Assembly: GCA_002293045.1 (NCBI GenBank)
Contig: DBCM01000011.1
Span: 1 to 62,031 of the forward strand
Source of the DNA: Flavobacteriales bacterium UBA958
GTDB taxonomy: Bacteria > Bacteroidota > Bacteroidia > Flavobacteriales_D > Crocinitomicaceae
Length of the DNA stretch: 62,031 bases
Direction: 5' to 3'
Shown here piece by piece: positions 59,539 to 62,031 of this stretch (position 1 is its first letter; each line of letters starts with the position of its first letter). The notes under the pieces were generated by a model, which was not told the DNA's origin, did no database searches, and saw only the letters and a list, made by a program, of their open reading frames with translations. Both the position numbers and the translations under genes were made by a program.

Positions 59539-60885
59539 ATGAAAACACTCATTAAAAATGCACGCATCATCAATGAAGGTAGAATAATTGAAGGTGATGT
59601 GTTGATCCACAATGAACGCATTGAGTGCATCGATTCAGAAATTAATGAGCCCCATTGTACCCAAATCGATGCGGAAGGTAACATACTAATGCCCGGAATG
59701 ATCGATGATCAAGTACACTTCCGTGAACCTGGACTCACCCATAAGGCGACCATAGCAAGTGAATCCATGGCTGCAGTTGCGGGCGGTATTACCTCATACA
59801 TGGATATGCCCAACACCATTCCGAATACACTCACGCGTGAACAGTTGGAAGAAAAATATCGGATTGCGGCTTCTTCATCGGTTGCCAATTTCTCATTCTA
59901 TATGGGCATCAGTCAAACCAACATGGAGGAGGCGCTGCGCATTGACAACGAAAGCGTATGTGGCATTACCGACGATGGCTTATACTTCAATCAAGAAGGC
60001 AGCATCCTTTGTAATCACCCCCAATTTTTAGAACAACTTTTCGCACGGTCTGAGGCAATGATCGCACTCCACTGCGAAGACGAACCCCTTATTAAGCGAA
60101 ATACACTACAAGCCAAAGATTACTTCGGAATGGAAATCCCATTTCATCAGCACCCCTTTATACGTTCCGTAGAAGCCTGTTATAATGCAACAAAAACCGT
60201 GGTTGAACTCGCCAAAAAGCACCAAAACAGGGTCCACATTTTCCACGTATCAACGGCTGCAGAAACCGATTTGTTTGATCACCTTACCCCCATTCGAAAT
60301 AAACGAATAAGCGCAGAAGCCTGTGTGCATCACCTTCATTTTAACGACCAATGGTACGATTCGTTGGGCAGCCTAATCAAATGGAATCCCGCCATAAAAT
60401 CCGAACAGGATCGGCTTGGATTAATTGAAGCCTTGAAAGCAAATAAATTAGACATCATTGCTACCGATCACGCACCTCACACCTTGACAGAAAAAAATCA
60501 AGCCTACTTTAGTGCATTATCTGGCGGTCCACTCGTGCAGCATGCGCTCCCTGCCATCCTTGAATTATACCACAATGGCTTGCTTACCCTTGAACAACTC
60601 GTTGAGAAAACCAGTCATAACGTAGCTGAACTGTATCGAATGAAAGACCGCGGATACTTGCGTGAAGGTTATTATGCGGACTTGGTCTTGGTGAATACCA
60701 ATGCCCCTTGGAAAGTAACAGCAACGAACATCTTATCGAAATGCGGATGGTCTCCATTCACCGGACAGACGTTCAGAAGCAGCATAGAGAAAACCTTTGT
60801 AAATGGAAACTTAGTATACGATTCGGGTAAAATAAACCACACCACCACCGGAAAACGCTTAACCTTTGAAAAACACAGATTCTAA
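59539..60885 (+). CDS. pyrC: Dihydroorotase (class I type)
   Basis: A 448-residue amidohydrolase for the third step of pyrimidine synthesis. GMIDDQVHFREPGLTHKATI replaces the usual DxHxH by D-x-Q-x-H (Q58, H60), as I recall for other Bacteroidota. Other metal and substrate residues stand: ALHCEDE, HIFHVSTAAE, ATDHAPHT and the AVAGGITSYMDMPNT loop. It may be the housekeeping enzyme. Its stop overlaps the permease start (TAATG). Confidence 0.88.
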   Translation: MKTLIKNARIINEGRIIEGDVLIHNERIECIDSEINEPHCTQIDAEGNILMPGMIDDQVHFREPGLTHKATIASESMAAVAGGITSYMDMPNTIPNTLTREQLEEKYRIAASSSVANFSFYMGISQTNMEEALRIDNESVCGITDDGLYFNQEGSILCNHPQFLEQLFARSEAMIALHCEDEPLIKRNTLQAKDYFGMEIPFHQHPFIRSVEACYNATKTVVELAKKHQNRVHIFHVSTAAETDLFDHLTPIRNKRISAEACVHHLHFNDQWYDSLGSLIKWNPAIKSEQDRLGLIEALKANKLDIIATDHAPHTLTEKNQAYFSALSGGPLVQHALPAILELYHNGLLTLEQLVEKTSHNVAELYRMKDRGYLREGYYADLVLVNTNAPWKVTATNILSKCGWSPFTGQTFRSSIEKTFVNGNLVYDSGKINHTTTGKRLTFEKHRF

Positions 60886-61841
60886 TGAATTTATCCTTAC
60901 TGGCCGAAAACCTAACCAATCCCGCCCTGCTCTTTTTTATTTTAGGAATCACAGCCGTATTAATAAAAAGTGACCTAGAAATCCCATCGAATTCTTCGCG
61001 ATTCATCTCTCTATATTTATTGTTTGCCATTGGATTCAAAGGCGGACAGGAACTTTCCCATGAACACATGAATGGAGAGATTTTATGGGGTATGGGCTTT
61101 GGAGTATTACTTTCAGCATTAATCCCCTTGGCCAGCTTCTTTTTACTACGTATAAAACTCAATGTATCTGATGCGGCCGCAACCGCAGCTGCCTATGGTT
61201 CGGTGAGTGCAGTGACCTTTGTCACCGCCATCTCTTTCTTAGAATTTCATAAGGTACATTCAGATGGGCACATGGTTGCCATTATGGCCCTCATGGAGTC
61301 TCCCGCAATCATTGTTGGACTCATGTTACTTTCTATTTTCAGAAAAGAAAAACAGGGGAAATTTGAACTTGGATCCATTCTGAAACATGCATTAACTAAT
61401 GGAAGTGTGGTGCTTATTTTAGGGAGTTTATTCATTGGGTTTTTAGCAGACGCCAAACAAGCAGAAGACATCAAGCCGTTCACGAATGAATTATTTAAGG
61501 GATTTTTAGCAATATTCTTGTTGGATATGGGAATATCATCCGGAAAAAAACTCAAAAGCTTCTTTGCCTATGGGTGGTTTCCCATTGTTTTTGCACTCGG
61601 ATTTCCATTGATCAATGGAATCATTACAGCGTATATTAGTGCTTGGGTCACCCCAGACATAGGAAATCGATTCATTTTCGCTGTACTCGCCGCCAGTGCC
61701 TCCTACATTGCTGTACCTGCCGCCATGAAAATTTCTGCACCTGAAGCGAATCCGGGGTTATTTTTACCCATGGCACTGGCCATAACCTTCCCCATGAACA
61801 TTACCATCGGTTTTCCAATCTACTACAGTATTATTCAATAA
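60885..61841 (+). CDS. sbtA: Sodium-dependent bicarbonate permease, SbtA family
   Basis: A 318-residue membrane protein with about ten helices in two repeats. SLYLLFAIGFKGGQELSHE, AAAYGSVSAVTFVTAISFLE, MALMESPAIIVGLMLLS, and in the second half LLDMGISSGKKL and SASYIAVPAAMKISAPEAN (motifs split) are the family hallmarks. SbtA is a high-affinity Na+/HCO3- symporter in cyanobacteria. No sbtB (PII-like) gene adjoins. It ends the operon and is followed by a terminator. Confidence 0.9.
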   Translation: MNLSLLAENLTNPALLFFILGITAVLIKSDLEIPSNSSRFISLYLLFAIGFKGGQELSHEHMNGEILWGMGFGVLLSALIPLASFFLLRIKLNVSDAAATAAAYGSVSAVTFVTAISFLEFHKVHSDGHMVAIMALMESPAIIVGLMLLSIFRKEKQGKFELGSILKHALTNGSVVLILGSLFIGFLADAKQAEDIKPFTNELFKGFLAIFLLDMGISSGKKLKSFFAYGWFPIVFALGFPLINGIITAYISAWVTPDIGNRFIFAVLAASASYIAVPAAMKISAPEANPGLFLPMALAITFPMNITIGFPIYYSIIQ

Positions 61842-61867
61842 AAAAGGCCGGCATCGCCGACCTTTTT
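61841..61867. terminator. Bidirectional terminator between sbtA and the minus-strand T9SS gene
   Basis: AAAAAGG-C-CGGC (61841-61852), loop ATC, GCCG-A-CCTTTTT (61856-61867): an 11-bp stem with one mismatch and T runs on both strands. It separates convergent genes. Confidence 0.85.
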
Positions 61868-61871
61868 AGTT

Positions 61872-62031
61872 TTAAAGTTTAACAATCGGTAGAACTCCCG
61901 AGGCATGTTTCAACACATAACGTCCCGGTGACCAACTGGAAATATCTAAGATTCTTGATTCGTTTCCTCCCAACGCAAACTCAAACAGGAGTCTTCCCTC
62001 CAAGGTGTATATACCCACCTCATCAAAAGCG
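61872..62031 (-). CDS. C-terminal part of a T9SS type A sorting-domain protein (5' part outside window)
   Basis: The minus-strand frame is open to the window edge. It reads FDEVGIYTLEGRLLFEFAL, then ILDISSWSPGRYVLKHASG and VLPIVKL with a stop at 61872-61874. The pattern (short strand, GxxLxxx, L-x-D-x-S-x-x-x-x-G-x-Y, final K-L) is that of the C-terminal type 9 secretion signal, which directs a cargo through the outer membrane. The cargo's nature cannot be told. Confidence 0.85.
   Translation of the reverse strand, partial: AFDEVGIYTLEGRLLFEFALGGNESRILDISSWSPGRYVLKHASGVLPIVKL

Overview
The window comes from a bacterium of the phylum Bacteroidota, most likely order Flavobacteriales. The evidence is a fused LpxC-FabZ, the 51-residue ribosome-associated DUF4295 protein directly after rpmG, DUF4494 and DUF4846 proteins, bacillithiol synthase BshA, type 9 secretion (T9SS)-style C-terminal domains, and repeated TAnnTTTG promoter boxes with no Shine-Dalgarno sites. 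Naming a genus would be guesswork.

Layout. 1-5975: end of a surface-polysaccharide operon (GT4 fragment, Wza-like lipoprotein, Wzc-like kinase, rfbC, WecA/MraY-type transferase) and a lytic transglycosylase. 5986-9904: uvrA, trxA, a small membrane protein. 9963-15857: lpxD, lpxC-fabZ, lpxA, rlmD, cinA. 15893-21859: rpmB, rpmG, DUF4295, ftsY, a TonB-dependent receptor, DUF1015, PLP-homeostasis protein. 21867-25514 (minus): M16 peptidase, pdxH, DUF4494, cdd, unknown. 25582-27223: trmB, hydrolase, SRP RNA. 27231-27514: repeats and an inverted-repeat element. 27561-28912: three small lipoproteins. 28949-32829: a ribulose-phosphate epimerase-CBS fusion, a DAHP synthase, a KdsC-like phosphatase with an XRE-like N-terminus, and a saccharopine-dehydrogenase-like enzyme. 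32833-44629: MFS transporter, dapD, purB, unknown secreted protein, M1 aminopeptidase, recQ, NifU-type protein, toxin-23-like protein, folD. 44713-48687: OM barrel, bshA, elbB, meaB, S4 protein, small gliding-motility-type C-terminal-domain protein. 48788-51633: accessory region. 52235-55534: rluF, NAD(P)-binding oxidoreductase, CapA-like protein, VIT-family protein. 55587-61841: LysR regulator divergent from icd, small duplicated proteins, DUF6671, dihydroorotase and an SbtA-type bicarbonate permease. 61872-62031: C-terminus of a T9SS cargo on the minus strand.

Two regions stand out. First, 48788-51633 looks like a decayed integron-type cassette array: a tyrosine-recombinase relic, then single-gene units (a ParD/ParE pair and small secreted proteins) separated by attC-like sites. 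The first seven bases at the start of two cassettes are exact reverse complements of motifs at their far ends, as expected for attC R' and R'' boxes. Second, 55587-61841 joins a CbbR/CmpR-like regulator and a bicarbonate permease with isocitrate dehydrogenase, dihydroorotase, DUF6671 and three very small proteins. This suggests an inorganic-carbon-responsive operon in a heterotroph; the functional link is inference.

All calls are from reading motifs by eye. No database search, folding or structure prediction was run.
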